Below are positions 13,995-21,992 of a stretch of DNA of 45,532 nt, piece by piece. The DNA is taken from assembly GCA_016185545.1 (NCBI GenBank), contig JACPNJ010000001.1, forward strand, positions 86,565 through 132,096, in the 5' to 3' direction. Each line of letters begins with the position of its first letter. The stretch's first letter is position 1. The stretch comes from Candidatus Yanofskyibacteriota bacterium (lineage in GTDB: Bacteria > Patescibacteriota > Minisyncoccia > 2-02-FULL-40-12 > IGHO2-01-FULL-4-A). Both the position numbers and the translations under genes were made by a program. The notes beneath the pieces are model-generated. The model was given only the letters and a program-made list of their open reading frames with translations, had not been told where the DNA came from and ran no database searches.

Positions 13995-15197
13995 TTATCT
14001 AAGATTGCTTATTAATTCTTTTGCCTTATCCAATTGCGGGTCTTTGTCAGCATTTATATCCTCTTCCGTTCGTTTGACCTCAATATCCGGTTTAATGCCG
14101 TTTTCGTTTATGGAAACGCCGCTAGGCGTGAACCACTTGGCGATTGTAACCTTCAGCGAGGCCTTTTTGGGGAGTTCCAGTATTTCCTGGACCGAGCCTT
14201 TACCAAAACTAGTTTCACCGACAATCAATATGCCGCGATTGTCCTTTAAGGCGCCGGCTAAGATCTCTGATGCTGAAGCCGAGCCCTTATTTATTAAGAC
14301 AATAACCGGGTAATTTTTTAACTGGCCATTTTGTTGGGTGCGGAATTGATTCTCTTGGCCGTCGCCAAATCTCTCAAAAGTAACGATTTTGTTAGTATCT
14401 AAGAAATAGCCGGCAATATTAACCGCGGAATCAAGCAATCCGCCTGGATTGTTACGTAAATCAAGAATTATCTTTTTGGCTTTTGAATTAGCGATCTCTT
14501 GAGCGGTTTTTTTAAATTCCGTGTCGACATTTTGATTAAAGGTAAAAATCTCAAGATAAGCAATATCCTCATCCAATAATTTCCATTCCACGGCAGGGAT
14601 TTTTATAACGTCTCTAGTAATCACCACTTCTTTGGTTTTTTCCAAACCATCGCGGGTAATTATTAATGTTACTTTGGTTCCACGGGGACCGCGTATCAAA
14701 CTAACCGCCTCATCTAACTTTACGCCCTCCGTGGATTTTTCGTTGATTTTTAAGATTTTATCTCCGGCAAGAAGTCCTGCACGTGCCGCCGGAGTATCTT
14801 TAATTGGCGCAATAACTGTTAAGATATTTTTGCGAAGACCTATTTCAATCCCAATACCACTGAACGCTCCCTTAATCTGTTGTTGAAATTCTTCGCTTTC
14901 TTTGGGTTTCAGGAAAACCGTATAGGGATCTCCTGCTGTTCTAACCATTCCATCAATTGCACCGTAAATTAGGTCTTGAGTGTCCAGTTTGTCTTTGTCT
15001 ACGTAGCGGTTATGCAGCATTTCCCAGACTTCCCAAAAAAGAGAAAAATCTACTCCTTTTTGCTGGCCAAGATTTTGATTTAATACCGGCACGTTGCCGA
15101 CCGGTTCTGGCATCCACTGGTTTTTAAAATAAAAACCGCCGATGAAACCAATGGCGACGGCAAACACTATTACAATTGGAACAAATCTTTTTTGCAT
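13995..15197 (-). CDS. ctpA: S41 family carboxy-terminal processing peptidase
   Basis: A signal anchor (residues about 6-24, FVPIVIVFAVAIGFIGGFYF) is followed by a PDZ domain (IGIEIGLRKNILTVIAPI to LIRGPRGTKVTLII) and an S41 protease domain. The catalytic Ser is in NKGSASASEIL and the Lys in ETSFGKGSVQ. Enzymes of this type trim C-termini of exported proteins in the envelope. The length of 400 residues is usual. It is directly downstream of the polysaccharide genes on the same strand (10-base gap to the GT2 gene). Confidence 0.95.
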   Translation of the reverse strand: MQKRFVPIVIVFAVAIGFIGGFYFKNQWMPEPVGNVPVLNQNLGQQKGVDFSLFWEVWEMLHNRYVDKDKLDTQDLIYGAIDGMVRTAGDPYTVFLKPKESEEFQQQIKGAFSGIGIEIGLRKNILTVIAPIKDTPAARAGLLAGDKILKINEKSTEGVKLDEAVSLIRGPRGTKVTLIITRDGLEKTKEVVITRDVIKIPAVEWKLLDEDIAYLEIFTFNQNVDTEFKKTAQEIANSKAKKIILDLRNNPGGLLDSAVNIAGYFLDTNKIVTFERFGDGQENQFRTQQNGQLKNYPVIVLINKGSASASEILAGALKDNRGILIVGETSFGKGSVQEILELPKKASLKVTIAKWFTPSGVSINENGIKPDIEVKRTEEDINADKDPQLDKAKELISNLR

Positions 15198-15207
15198 GGA
15201 ATTATTT

Positions 15208-16062
15208 TTATTTGACCGATTGGATTTTTTGTAAGTTTCGGTACTTCCAAAAAAACTTTATGGCGCTGGCTATATGCCAGCGCGTTTTGCGGTTAAAGAT
15301 TACGTCCAGTAATCCCAGACCGGAACGTGACTCACGCTGATGGTAATGATACATTACGGCTTCTGGATAGTAAACGACCTTATAGTCATTATGCCAGAAA
15401 CGGCGAGCCCAATCAACGTCCTCAAAATACATAAAAAATCTCTCATCCATTGTGCCAATTTTATTGAGCGCTTCCCGGCTTACCATAATTGCCGAACCCA
15501 TCAGCCAATCCGGGGTTTGGATTTTTTGGGGGTCGGCATCAACCATTAAAAAATTATCCAGTTCTCTTTTAAACCACCCAAAACGGCCCAAAAAACTCCT
15601 GCGCGCAAGCATTGTAGCCAGTTTGTAATAACTAAAAAATGTCCTTTGATGCGTGCCGTTGAAATTCAGTACTTGCGGTCCCAGTATGCCAATATCAGGA
15701 TGTTTTTCCATAAAATTGATCATCTTTTGAATTGATTTGTCGGTAACAATCACATCAGGATTTAAAATCAGAATAAACTTACCACTAGAATTTTTAATTC
15801 CCATATTAACTCCCCGTGCATAGCCGAGGTTTTCTTTGAATGGCAGATATTTTATTTCCGGATATTGTTCGCGTATTAAATCTCTTGCTTGCCGCGAAAT
15901 GGTTGAATCCACCACGATAATCTCGGGTTTACTTAGAGGCTCAACCTCTAAGTGGTTTCGAGGTTGAACCTCTAAATCTTTAGTCTTTTTAAGCGATTTC
16001 AAACAGAGCTTCAAAAGTTCCGGTGTCTGATGGTGTACTATGACTATTGAAAATTCAGGCAT
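15208..16062 (-). CDS. Family 2 glycosyltransferase with REP-derived insert
   Basis: A GT2 enzyme (GT-A fold) with FSIVIVHHQTPELLKLCLKSL, EIIVVDST, the NLGYARGVNMGI motif and LILNPDV, as in rhamnosyltransferase-like proteins. Acidic FEDVDWARRF and C-terminal helix follow. After KSLKKTK there is an insert DLEVQPRNHLEVEPLSK (about residues 32-48), encoded by one full and one partial copy of the 23-bp palindrome (15931-15977). The insert is where family members go directly from the first helix to beta-2. It likely adds sugars to a cell-surface glycan. Confidence 0.92.
   Translation of the reverse strand: MPEFSIVIVHHQTPELLKLCLKSLKKTKDLEVQPRNHLEVEPLSKPEIIVVDSTISRQARDLIREQYPEIKYLPFKENLGYARGVNMGIKNSSGKFILILNPDVIVTDKSIQKMINFMEKHPDIGILGPQVLNFNGTHQRTFFSYYKLATMLARRSFLGRFGWFKRELDNFLMVDADPQKIQTPDWLMGSAIMVSREALNKIGTMDERFFMYFEDVDWARRFWHNDYKVVYYPEAVMYHYHQRESRSGLGLLDVIFNRKTRWHIASAIKFFWKYRNLQKIQSVK
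15931..15977. repeat. REP-like palindrome pair inside a GT2 gene
   Basis: A full 23-base copy at 15931-15953 (arms ACTTAGAGG/CCTCTAAGT, loop CTCAA) is followed after a few bases by a partial copy in opposite orientation (AGG-TTGAA-CCTCTAAAT, to 15977). In frame on the minus strand. Arm bases differ from the RAYT-end copies in a compensated way (T to A with A to T). Confidence 0.85.
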
Positions 16063-16064
16063 AG

Positions 16065-17141
16065 TTAGTCGGTTAATATGTTTTTAAACAAATTTTTAAT
16101 TTCCTGGAAATTTGCCTCTTTCGGCAGTAATATGTATTCCCCTTTTTCAGTTTTAGTTTCATAAACCAAATTGTCAATTGAAATCACATAATTTTTAATT
16201 TTTGTTTTAGAGCCAAAAGTATTTACCAGCGAAAGCAGGTCGCCGATATCCCAAATTTGAAAATCGGTGCGGATATCATTTTTTAGGTCTGAAAGCAGAG
16301 ATGTGACCTTAATCGGATTGGATAAAAATCCCAGAGACAGCGCCATGTTTTTTATGGCTGCAATCATCTCCTGCTGTCTGCGTGCCCTGTCAAAATCACT
16401 GGAAGAATATCGTGAACGCGCATAGTAAAGAGCTGTTTCTCCATCAAGATGATTGTTTCCTGCCGGCAGTGAGAACACGTAACCCCATTGGTTTTTTTCT
16501 TCAAATGGTTTGGCGAGATTAATGTCTATACCGCCCAAGTTATTTACTATTTCCCTAAAGGCGTCAAAATCAAAAACCATAGCATTATCAATATAAACGC
16601 CGGTGATTCTGGAAATTGTCTGCTTGGCTAAAGTCAGTCCGCCGCCGTTTTCTAATCCCCTTTCGTATACTTCATTTATTTTACCTTTCAGTTTAATTTT
16701 TTTGCCATTGGAAGCATCTGCCGCCATATCTATGTAGATATCGCGCGGTATGGAAATAATGGCTGCTTTTTGGGTAATTTTATCAATACTTGCCACTATT
16801 ATCGTGTCGGTAAGCAATCCCCCCTCTTCCTCAATCGCGGTTCCGTCTTCGCCTCTTATGCCTAGTATAAGAATATCCAAACGATCAGGTTCGGGACTTG
16901 GCATGGGATTGGGATCAATCGTCGGTTTGGGTTCACCGCTGCCGATATTAAAAATACCGGCTATTTCCTTCCACCACGAACCATTCTCTACCGAGATGGT
17001 GTTATATGTTATCCCAAATTGATAAGCGTAATAGCCAATTATTATTGCCAGCAATATAAATACATAAAAAACTGGCCTCTTATACCAAGGCCGCTTATAG
17101 TTGATAGTTGATAGTTGGTGGTTAGTAGTTAGTGGATCCAT
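16065..17141 (-). CDS. LytR-CpsA-Psr (LCP) family phosphotransferase
   Basis: LCP enzymes transfer undecaprenyl-linked glycans onto peptidoglycan or other acceptors. One N-terminal helix (VFYVFILLAIIIGYYAYQF) precedes the LCP domain with LDILILGIRG, the catalytic-site arginines in SIPRDIYIDM and YYARSRYSSSDFDRARRQQEM. I start at ATG 17141, since the ATG at 17207 would overlap the upstream glycosyltransferase by 79 bases. The cytoplasmic N-terminus TTNHQLSTINY is encoded by a heptamer-type repeat (17100-17135). Confidence 0.92.
   Translation of the reverse strand: MDPLTTNHQLSTINYKRPWYKRPVFYVFILLAIIIGYYAYQFGITYNTISVENGSWWKEIAGIFNIGSGEPKPTIDPNPMPSPEPDRLDILILGIRGEDGTAIEEEGGLLTDTIIVASIDKITQKAAIISIPRDIYIDMAADASNGKKIKLKGKINEVYERGLENGGGLTLAKQTISRITGVYIDNAMVFDFDAFREIVNNLGGIDINLAKPFEEKNQWGYVFSLPAGNNHLDGETALYYARSRYSSSDFDRARRQQEMIAAIKNMALSLGFLSNPIKVTSLLSDLKNDIRTDFQIWDIGDLLSLVNTFGSKTKIKNYVISIDNLVYETKTEKGEYILLPKEANFQEIKNLFKNILTD
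17100..17135. repeat. Heptamer tandem repeat in the LCP gene start
   Basis: Degenerate GTTGATA, GTTGGTG and GTTAGTA units near the 5' end of the LCP gene encode LTTNHQLSTINY. Confidence 0.7.
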
Positions 17142-18235
17142 TGGTGAAATTCTCTTGGTAATATCTTCGTTTTTTGCATAATTTCTTTTCTTCTTTTTAA
17201 CATACATGGCAGTAGTTTGGCAACATTAAAAATTTCTAAAAACATGGATGGCTCAAAAAACAAGAAATATGTCCATAGCCGCAGTTGTCGCCATAAAATA
17301 TATGGCAGGTCACGCAGCAGGTTGGTCGCAAAATCATTTTTGATAATCGTCAGTGTGGTATTCCGCCAGTCCAAGCGGCGTTTGAACATTGGTACGGTCT
17401 TGCGTATTTTGATGAATTCATACCAACCACCGGCAAGCGCTTTGGTTGTCTTGCGATCGTGCCAAGCAATAACACTAGGCGTGTAAACCTGTTTCCAGCC
17501 GAACAGTTTCATCCGCCATGCAAGATCAAGGTCATCTCCATACCAGAAATAATCATGGTCTATAATTTTATTGTTTTGTGATTCCAATCGGCAATCTTCC
17601 AACGCTTGTCTGCGGAAAACCGGCACTGCGCCCTCCACTGCAAAAATTTGCTTATAGCAAATTTTTGCAGTGTCCTGCGAAGCCCTGGCGTAGCAGGAAA
17701 CATTTTGGTCATATTTTCCGTGGTCGGTTTCTCCATGGCCGATATTTATCAAACGTCGGGAGCGGAAGATTTGGAAACCAAGAGTATCAATTATTGTAAT
17801 TGGTAATTGGTAATTGATAACTGGTAGTCGCATCAGATCGTATTTATACACCTTGGCTTGTAGAGCACCGATGCGTGAGTCGCGTTCCATTGCTTCAATG
17901 GCGTTTTTAATGAAGTCAGGATGCAAAATTACATCAACGGACAGTGCCACAACATACTTACCGTGGCCATGTTTGAGCAGTTCTTCCTGGCCGGGCCACG
18001 TTCCCAAATTTTCGCTTTGTTCAAAAAGCGAAAATTTAGGCAACTGTCCACTGTCCACTGTCCACTGTCCACTTTTTATAATTTCTTTAGTTTTGTCAGT
18101 TGAGTTATTATCCAAAATATTAATTTCAATCAGCTCGTGTGGATATGACTGTGCCAAAACCGCATCCAAACACTGGCGGATATATTTTTCACCGTTATAG
18201 ACGACCAAGTTAATTGTGACTATCTGGGTTGACAT
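17129..18235 (-). CDS. Family 2 glycosyltransferase carrying several repeat inserts
   Basis: A GT2 protein with VTINLVVYNGEKYIRQCLDAVLAQSY, EINILDNNSTDKT and YFWYGDDLDLAWRMKLFGWKQ, and a basic C-terminal half without clear membrane helices. At least four repeat-derived segments interrupt it: SGQWTVDSGQ (CTGTCCA x4), KFSLFEQSENLG (13-bp palindrome), NYQLPIT (GGTAATT repeats), and CYARASQDTAKICYKQIFAVEG (two adjacent palindromes, 17638-17698). All stay in frame, so the protein may be functional with surface loops. It overlaps the LCP gene by 13 bases. Confidence 0.9.
   Translation of the reverse strand: MSTQIVTINLVVYNGEKYIRQCLDAVLAQSYPHELIEINILDNNSTDKTKEIIKSGQWTVDSGQLPKFSLFEQSENLGTWPGQEELLKHGHGKYVVALSVDVILHPDFIKNAIEAMERDSRIGALQAKVYKYDLMRLPVINYQLPITIIDTLGFQIFRSRRLINIGHGETDHGKYDQNVSCYARASQDTAKICYKQIFAVEGAVPVFRRQALEDCRLESQNNKIIDHDYFWYGDDLDLAWRMKLFGWKQVYTPSVIAWHDRKTTKALAGGWYEFIKIRKTVPMFKRRLDWRNTTLTIIKNDFATNLLRDLPYILWRQLRLWTYFLFFEPSMFLEIFNVAKLLPCMLKRRKEIMQKTKILPREFHQWIH
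17638..17698. repeat. Two adjacent palindromes inside a GT2 gene
   Basis: First, CTGCAAAAATTTGC (17638-17651) pairs perfectly with 17657-17670 around TTATA. Second, TCCTGC (17673-17678) pairs with GCAGGA (17693-17698) around the 14-base spacer GAAGCCCTGGCGTA. The second is a member of the element also found in alaS at 39367-39392. Confidence 0.88.
17796..17826. repeat. Heptamer tandem repeat (GGTAATT-type) in a GT2 gene
   Basis: About four units of TAATTGG/GATAACTGG, encoding VINYQLPIT on the minus strand. Confidence 0.75.
18006..18037. repeat. Perfect 13-bp palindrome in a GT2 gene
   Basis: AAATTTTCGCTTT (18006-18018) pairs with 18025-18037 around GTTCAA. It encodes KFSLFEQSENLG, in frame. 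Confidence 0.8.
18044..18071. repeat. Heptamer tandem repeat (CTGTCCA) x4
   Basis: Four exact units encode SGQWTVDSGQ on the minus strand inside the GT2 gene, next to the 13-bp palindrome. Confidence 0.92.
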
Positions 18236-18291
18236 AAATAATTTTAGTTATATAATTAAAATGTAGTTCTTTAATTAAAACCGGAGTAGAT

Positions 18292-18426
18292 ATGCCTCTT
18301 GAAGCAAGGGTTGAAGTTGTAGAAGGTCTTTTAAAAAAGTGGTCAAAATTATTCTTTTTGAAAGTAATTTTTACTCGGCCGCACGGCCGTTTTCTTTTTG
18401 TGCCAAAACTAAAGCGATGGTTGTAA
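18292..18426 (+). CDS. Possible 44-residue small protein
   Basis: GGAG lies 6 bases upstream of ATG 18292, and the product (MPLEARVEVVEGLLKKWSKL then a basic C-terminus) would be an amphipathic small protein. It overlaps the 3' end of the convergent O-antigen ligase gene by 56 bases, which lowers the likelihood. No homologue recognised. Confidence 0.22.
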   Translation: MPLEARVEVVEGLLKKWSKLFFLKVIFTRPHGRFLFVPKLKRWL

Positions 18427-19927
18427 CAAAAAGTAAAAATGCCCTTTCATCAAAAATAGCGACGTCTGTTAAAGAATAAACCAGAACCCACGGGAGGAAA
18501 ATGAGAAGAGAGCCGAAGTAAATAGTAATCGGTAACTGGTAACTGGTAACTGGTTTCAAAAAATTGTTGTACAATTTTTTGAGTAGAAGCCAGAGGAACC
18601 AGAGGGCTAGAATAAGTGCCGGGATGCCCATTTCAGCGGCAATATTAAGATAAAGATTGTGAGCCGATGAGCCGGCTTTAACACGAGCAAGATCCTCCCT
18701 TACTACGACCGGAAAATTGCCTATCCCAACACCCAATAGCGGGTGTTTTATTATTGAACGAAGTGAGTCTTTCCATATCTCAATCCGGCGAGCATTGGAT
18801 GTTTCGCTTATATCTATAACCGATCTGGCTCGCTTGGCAAGCATGCCTGTTGAGTTCTTTTCTGCCATAAACTGATCCGAGGCAATAATATAATATGCTA
18901 CGCCGAATAACAAAAAGAAAATCGCCAAATAAGATGATATATATCCAAATTCAATATATGGTCTTCGCAAGGCTACATGCGTTTTGCGAAGACGAAAAAT
19001 TAAAAATATAGCCAAAATAGCGGACATGACGCCGGCGACCCAAATACCGCGTGTACCGGTGAGTATAAGAGCAAGAAAGATGATCGGCGTAAAAATTACA
19101 AGCATGGAAGCGCGTGTTTTAAGCATAGTTTTGAAGCCGATGCCCTTTCCAACAACTTTTTTCAGCGCAATTGCCATGACTGCCGGCAAACCCAGAAGCA
19201 GGAATATGGGAAAAGAATGTGAATCCGGGAAAATTGAAAACATACGTAATGAAAGTTGGTCGCCGAAATAAGCAAACCAAGTGTTGGCTTTGATAGCCGT
19301 TTCCGCCCAAACATTGCCGTACATGTTGCGCTCCACTACCCCGCCCCAAAAATCAACAAAGCGGAAAATGTCCATAAAATAAGTCATGGCAAGCTGGACC
19401 ATACCCAATAGCACGACTATAATTGTGGGAATCGCGATATTTTTAATTAGGCGACGACTGAAATCCTGATTTTTCCGCACTAAATCATAAATTACAATGC
19501 CGATTAGTGAAAGGTTTATAAAATAAATAATTCTTTTGGCGGATAAGATATAGTTTTGTGCCTGAGTGGCCGATAAAATGGCGAGCAGTAAAAGCCCAGC
19601 CAGCAAAAGGCATACTGTACGACATCGCATGTCGTACATGTACGACATGCGATGTCGTACATGCGATAATGCCCATTTTATAAAAATTAAACCCGATAGA
19701 ATGCGCCACATGTTAAGGGAATCAAAACCGGCAGTTATCGGAATGGCAATGAAAAATGGAATTGAACGTACAAAAAAAGTTGTGGAATCCTCAAGCGAAA
19801 CCAGCAAAACCTGAACTGTCAGGGCGATTGTCCAAAAAGGCACAACCGCCCGCGGCAAAATACCGGTTATAACCAAGCCGATAACAAGTAAATGAATTAC
19901 AAAAATAATATTTAAAAATTTCGACAT
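18371..19927 (-). CDS. O-antigen ligase/polymerase-like membrane protein
   Basis: A polytopic protein with about 11-12 hydrophobic helices and the Wzy_C/WaaL-type large outer loop ending RIEIWKDSLRSIIKHPLLGVGIGNFP and SSAHNLYLNIAAEMG. This H(N)xYL pattern is typical of ligases that join undecaprenyl-linked glycan to an acceptor. I choose ATG 19927 (16-base overlap with the upstream gene); ATG 19960 is an alternative. A 44-base perfect palindrome near residues 100-115 encodes VRHRMSYMYDMRCRT between two helices. A GGTAACT heptamer tract (18524-18555) encodes VTSYQLPIT near the C-terminus. Confidence 0.9.
   Translation of the reverse strand: MSKFLNIIFVIHLLVIGLVITGILPRAVVPFWTIALTVQVLLVSLEDSTTFFVRSIPFFIAIPITAGFDSLNMWRILSGLIFIKWALSHVRHRMSYMYDMRCRTVCLLLAGLLLLAILSATQAQNYILSAKRIIYFINLSLIGIVIYDLVRKNQDFSRRLIKNIAIPTIIVVLLGMVQLAMTYFMDIFRFVDFWGGVVERNMYGNVWAETAIKANTWFAYFGDQLSLRMFSIFPDSHSFPIFLLLGLPAVMAIALKKVVGKGIGFKTMLKTRASMLVIFTPIIFLALILTGTRGIWVAGVMSAILAIFLIFRLRKTHVALRRPYIEFGYISSYLAIFFLLFGVAYYIIASDQFMAEKNSTGMLAKRARSVIDISETSNARRIEIWKDSLRSIIKHPLLGVGIGNFPVVVREDLARVKAGSSAHNLYLNIAAEMGIPALILALWFLWLLLKKLYNNFLKPVTSYQLPITIYFGSLLIFLPWVLVYSLTDVAIFDERAFLLFVTTIALVLAQKENGRAAE
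18524..18555. repeat. Heptamer tandem repeat (GGTAACT) in the ligase gene
   Basis: Three near-exact units plus flanking variants, encoding PVTSYQLPIT on the minus strand. Confidence 0.8.
19617..19660. repeat. Perfect 44-base palindrome in the ligase gene
   Basis: Positions 19617-19660 are a perfect self-complementary sequence with no unpaired loop. It has internal sub-palindromes, since ACGACATGCGATGTCGT is itself nearly self-complementary. It encodes a hydrophilic, Arg/Met-rich loop. The GACATCGCA/TGCGATGTC core resembles the palindromes at 5496 and 21808. Confidence 0.92.
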
Positions 19928-21018
19928 ATTCTCAAAAATCTTTCCATATGTTCTTTCCAAGTATATTTTTTCAAAATATCTTCACGGCTGTTTTTTATTT
20001 CTTGGCATTTTTGTTCGTTATTGAGGCCAATTCTTATTGCATCGGCTATTAATTTTAGATTATCGGGATTTTGTACAAAGAATGCATTGTCACCAAAAAT
20101 TTCTCGAGTTACTTTTTGATCGGCGACAATCGCCGGAACCCCGTAGCTTAACGCTTCAAGAGGCGGCAAGCCGAAGGCCTCCTTGGATGAGACATATACC
20201 AACAGTTTGGCATGGGCGTAAAGCTGGACCAGTTCGTCTTCGCTGGCGTATTCCTTATAAATTATCCTTTCTTTTCCGATACGATTATTTATTTCTTGAG
20301 CAAGCGTTTTTATAATTGGCGGATTATATTTGTCTTTACCGACAGTTATTAATTTTAAATCCGCAAATTGACCGGCAATCAGTTCAAATGCCAACATAGT
20401 TTCCCGCAGATGTCTTCTCGGAAACGCTTGCCCTACATACAAGACATAGTCACCTGAAATCTGTAATATGTAATCTGTAATCTGTTTGGGTTTATCAACC
20501 CCCAACTGGTTGACCATGATTCGGTTATGGTCAATTTGAAATAGTCGCGCTACTTCTCGCTTAGAGGTTTCAGAAATTGTCATTATCCGAGTCGCATGCT
20601 TAGCGGCCCAGTTGGCGAATATTTTATAGGCCAGTTTATATCGCCAAGGTAGGGTTCCTGAATTTATTTCGTAATAAATATCTTCCGTCAGCATGACTAA
20701 TGATTTACCCCGGAATAAAATTGGCAGCATATAGTTTGGGAAAAACATCATATCCAATCTTTCAAACCAGAGTTTAATCGGCAGAAATAAGTAGTAATAT
20801 AAACTAAATGACGAAATCCCAACTGCTTTTTTTACAAAAATCGGATTATTTAAAAACGGCAAATCTGGAACACACAACTTGAAATAAAGAAAAAATCTGA
20901 ACTCGTCGGCGAGTTCAGGTCTGTTGGTTATTTCTTCAAGAAGTTTTTTTATGATTCTACCGATACCCCAAGATTCTGGTCCCTCGATAGATTCGCATTC
21001 AATACCGATTCTAATCAA
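19912..21018 (-). CDS. Family 4 glycosyltransferase
   Basis: A GT-B glycosyltransferase of family GT4: GIECESIEGPESWGIGRI at the start, YVLYVGQAFPRRHLRETMLAF in the middle, and the nucleotide-sugar-binding EAFGLPPLEALSYGVPAIVAD motif near the C-terminus. The length of 368 residues is usual. A heptamer tract (TAATCTG units near 20457-20486) encodes KQITDYILQISG between the two Rossmann domains. It overlaps the downstream ligase gene by 16 bases, consistent with one polysaccharide operon. Confidence 0.92.
   Translation of the reverse strand: MIRIGIECESIEGPESWGIGRIIKKLLEEITNRPELADEFRFFLYFKLCVPDLPFLNNPIFVKKAVGISSFSLYYYLFLPIKLWFERLDMMFFPNYMLPILFRGKSLVMLTEDIYYEINSGTLPWRYKLAYKIFANWAAKHATRIMTISETSKREVARLFQIDHNRIMVNQLGVDKPKQITDYILQISGDYVLYVGQAFPRRHLRETMLAFELIAGQFADLKLITVGKDKYNPPIIKTLAQEINNRIGKERIIYKEYASEDELVQLYAHAKLLVYVSSKEAFGLPPLEALSYGVPAIVADQKVTREIFGDNAFFVQNPDNLKLIADAIRIGLNNEQKCQEIKNSREDILKKYTWKEHMERFLRICRNF
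20457..20486. repeat. Heptamer-type repeat in a GT4 gene
   Basis: Units TAATCTG, TAATATG, TAATCTG, TAATCTG, encoding QITDYILQIS. Confidence 0.75.
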
Positions 21019-21086
21019 TAGTATCTAGTACTTAGTATTTAGTATCTAGTATTGAATACAAAATATGAGATACAAAATACCGATTA
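21019..21086. repeat. Heptamer tract in the gap between glycosyltransferase genes
   Basis: TAGTATC, TAGTACT and TAGTATT units, then ATGAGATACAAAATAC repeats. Nothing else seen in this 68-base gap. Confidence 0.65.
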
Positions 21087-21992
21087 CTAATTTATTTGAC
21101 CAAATTTTCCTCTATAAAAATCCCCTACCCCGGCCAGAATTGCCTTTGAAATTTCTCGTTTAGTTGGAATCAGCGTAATCTTGATAATCTGTTTTATTAT
21201 AATAAAAATTGACCAAAACGGCAAGGCAAGTTTGGCCCAAAATGGCCCATTTTTATAATTGAAAAGATGAGCGTTACGGTAGTGGTAGCGGAGCAATAAT
21301 GGTGCGCCCAGTGAGAATGTTGATGATGACGGTTTGTGGTGGACGAATGCTTCTGGCGCGATTTTTAATTTGTAGCCGGCTTTTTGACCACGAAGGCAAT
21401 AATCAGCATCTTCAAAATAGAGGAAAAAGCGTTCATCCAGTAAACCGATTTTTTCAACAACTTTTCTTTTAATTAGCATTGCTGCCCCCGACGCGTAACA
21501 CTTAGTGGTTGAGCCACTAAGTGGACTTAGTGGCTCAACCACTAAGTGGGAAAGTTCTGGTTTTAACCATTTAATTTGGCCGCCGTAAATTATTTGACCA
21601 TTTTCATTTATCGCTGGACCGAGAATGCCAATTTGCGGATCAGATTTTGCGGTTTCTATCAGTTTTGTCAGTACGTTTTTTTCAATTGTGGTATCTGGGT
21701 TTAGTATGAAGACATAATCAGCCCCGCGTTCTAATGCATGCTTGATACCGGCATTGTTGCCGCCGGAATAGCCGAGATTGGAATCAAGGGCAATAATTTT
21801 AATTTTGGGACATTGCAAGTTCAGTGGACTTGCGATGTCCTTTAATACTTCAATATGTTTGGCATCGGATCCATTATCTACTACAATTACCTCATGGTTC
21901 TGATAGTCAAGTTCTTTAACAGAATTAAGGCACCGCATGGTGTCTTGGGAATTATTGTATTGGAGGATGATGATGAAAACCTTTGGAATCAT
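21087..21992 (-). CDS. Family 2 glycosyltransferase with two palindromic inserts
   Basis: A GT2 enzyme with VFIIILQYNNSQDTMRCLNSV, HEVIVVDNGSDAK, DSNLGYSGGNNAGIKHAL and FILNPDTTIEKNV, the typical nucleotide-sugar-binding order, then YFEDADYCLRGQKAGY. Two inserts stand out: SPLNLQCPKIK (palindrome 21808-21840) between beta-2 and the NLGYSGG motif, and LSHLVVEPLSPLSGSTTK (two REP-like palindromes, 21500-21547) before GAAMLIKR. Both preserve the frame. A C-terminal hydrophobic helix (ALPFWSIFIIIKQIIKI) may bind the membrane. Confidence 0.92.
   Translation of the reverse strand: MIPKVFIIILQYNNSQDTMRCLNSVKELDYQNHEVIVVDNGSDAKHIEVLKDIASPLNLQCPKIKIIALDSNLGYSGGNNAGIKHALERGADYVFILNPDTTIEKNVLTKLIETAKSDPQIGILGPAINENGQIIYGGQIKWLKPELSHLVVEPLSPLSGSTTKCYASGAAMLIKRKVVEKIGLLDERFFLYFEDADYCLRGQKAGYKLKIAPEAFVHHKPSSSTFSLGAPLLLRYHYRNAHLFNYKNGPFWAKLALPFWSIFIIIKQIIKITLIPTKREISKAILAGVGDFYRGKFGQIN
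21500..21547. repeat. Head-to-head pair of REP-like palindromes in a GT2 gene
   Basis: 21500-21522 is identical in its 23 bases to the RAYT left-end copy (loop TTGAG). 21525-21547 is the same sequence inverted, except for one loop base (loop CTCAA), with GG between. The pair resembles BIME organisation in enterobacteria. In frame. Confidence 0.93.
21808..21840. repeat. TGCGATGTC-family palindrome in a GT2 gene
   Basis: GGACATTGCAAGT (21808-21820) and ACTTGCGATGTCC (21828-21840) pair with one wobble. Near-identical to the 5496-5530 palindrome. In frame. Confidence 0.82.
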
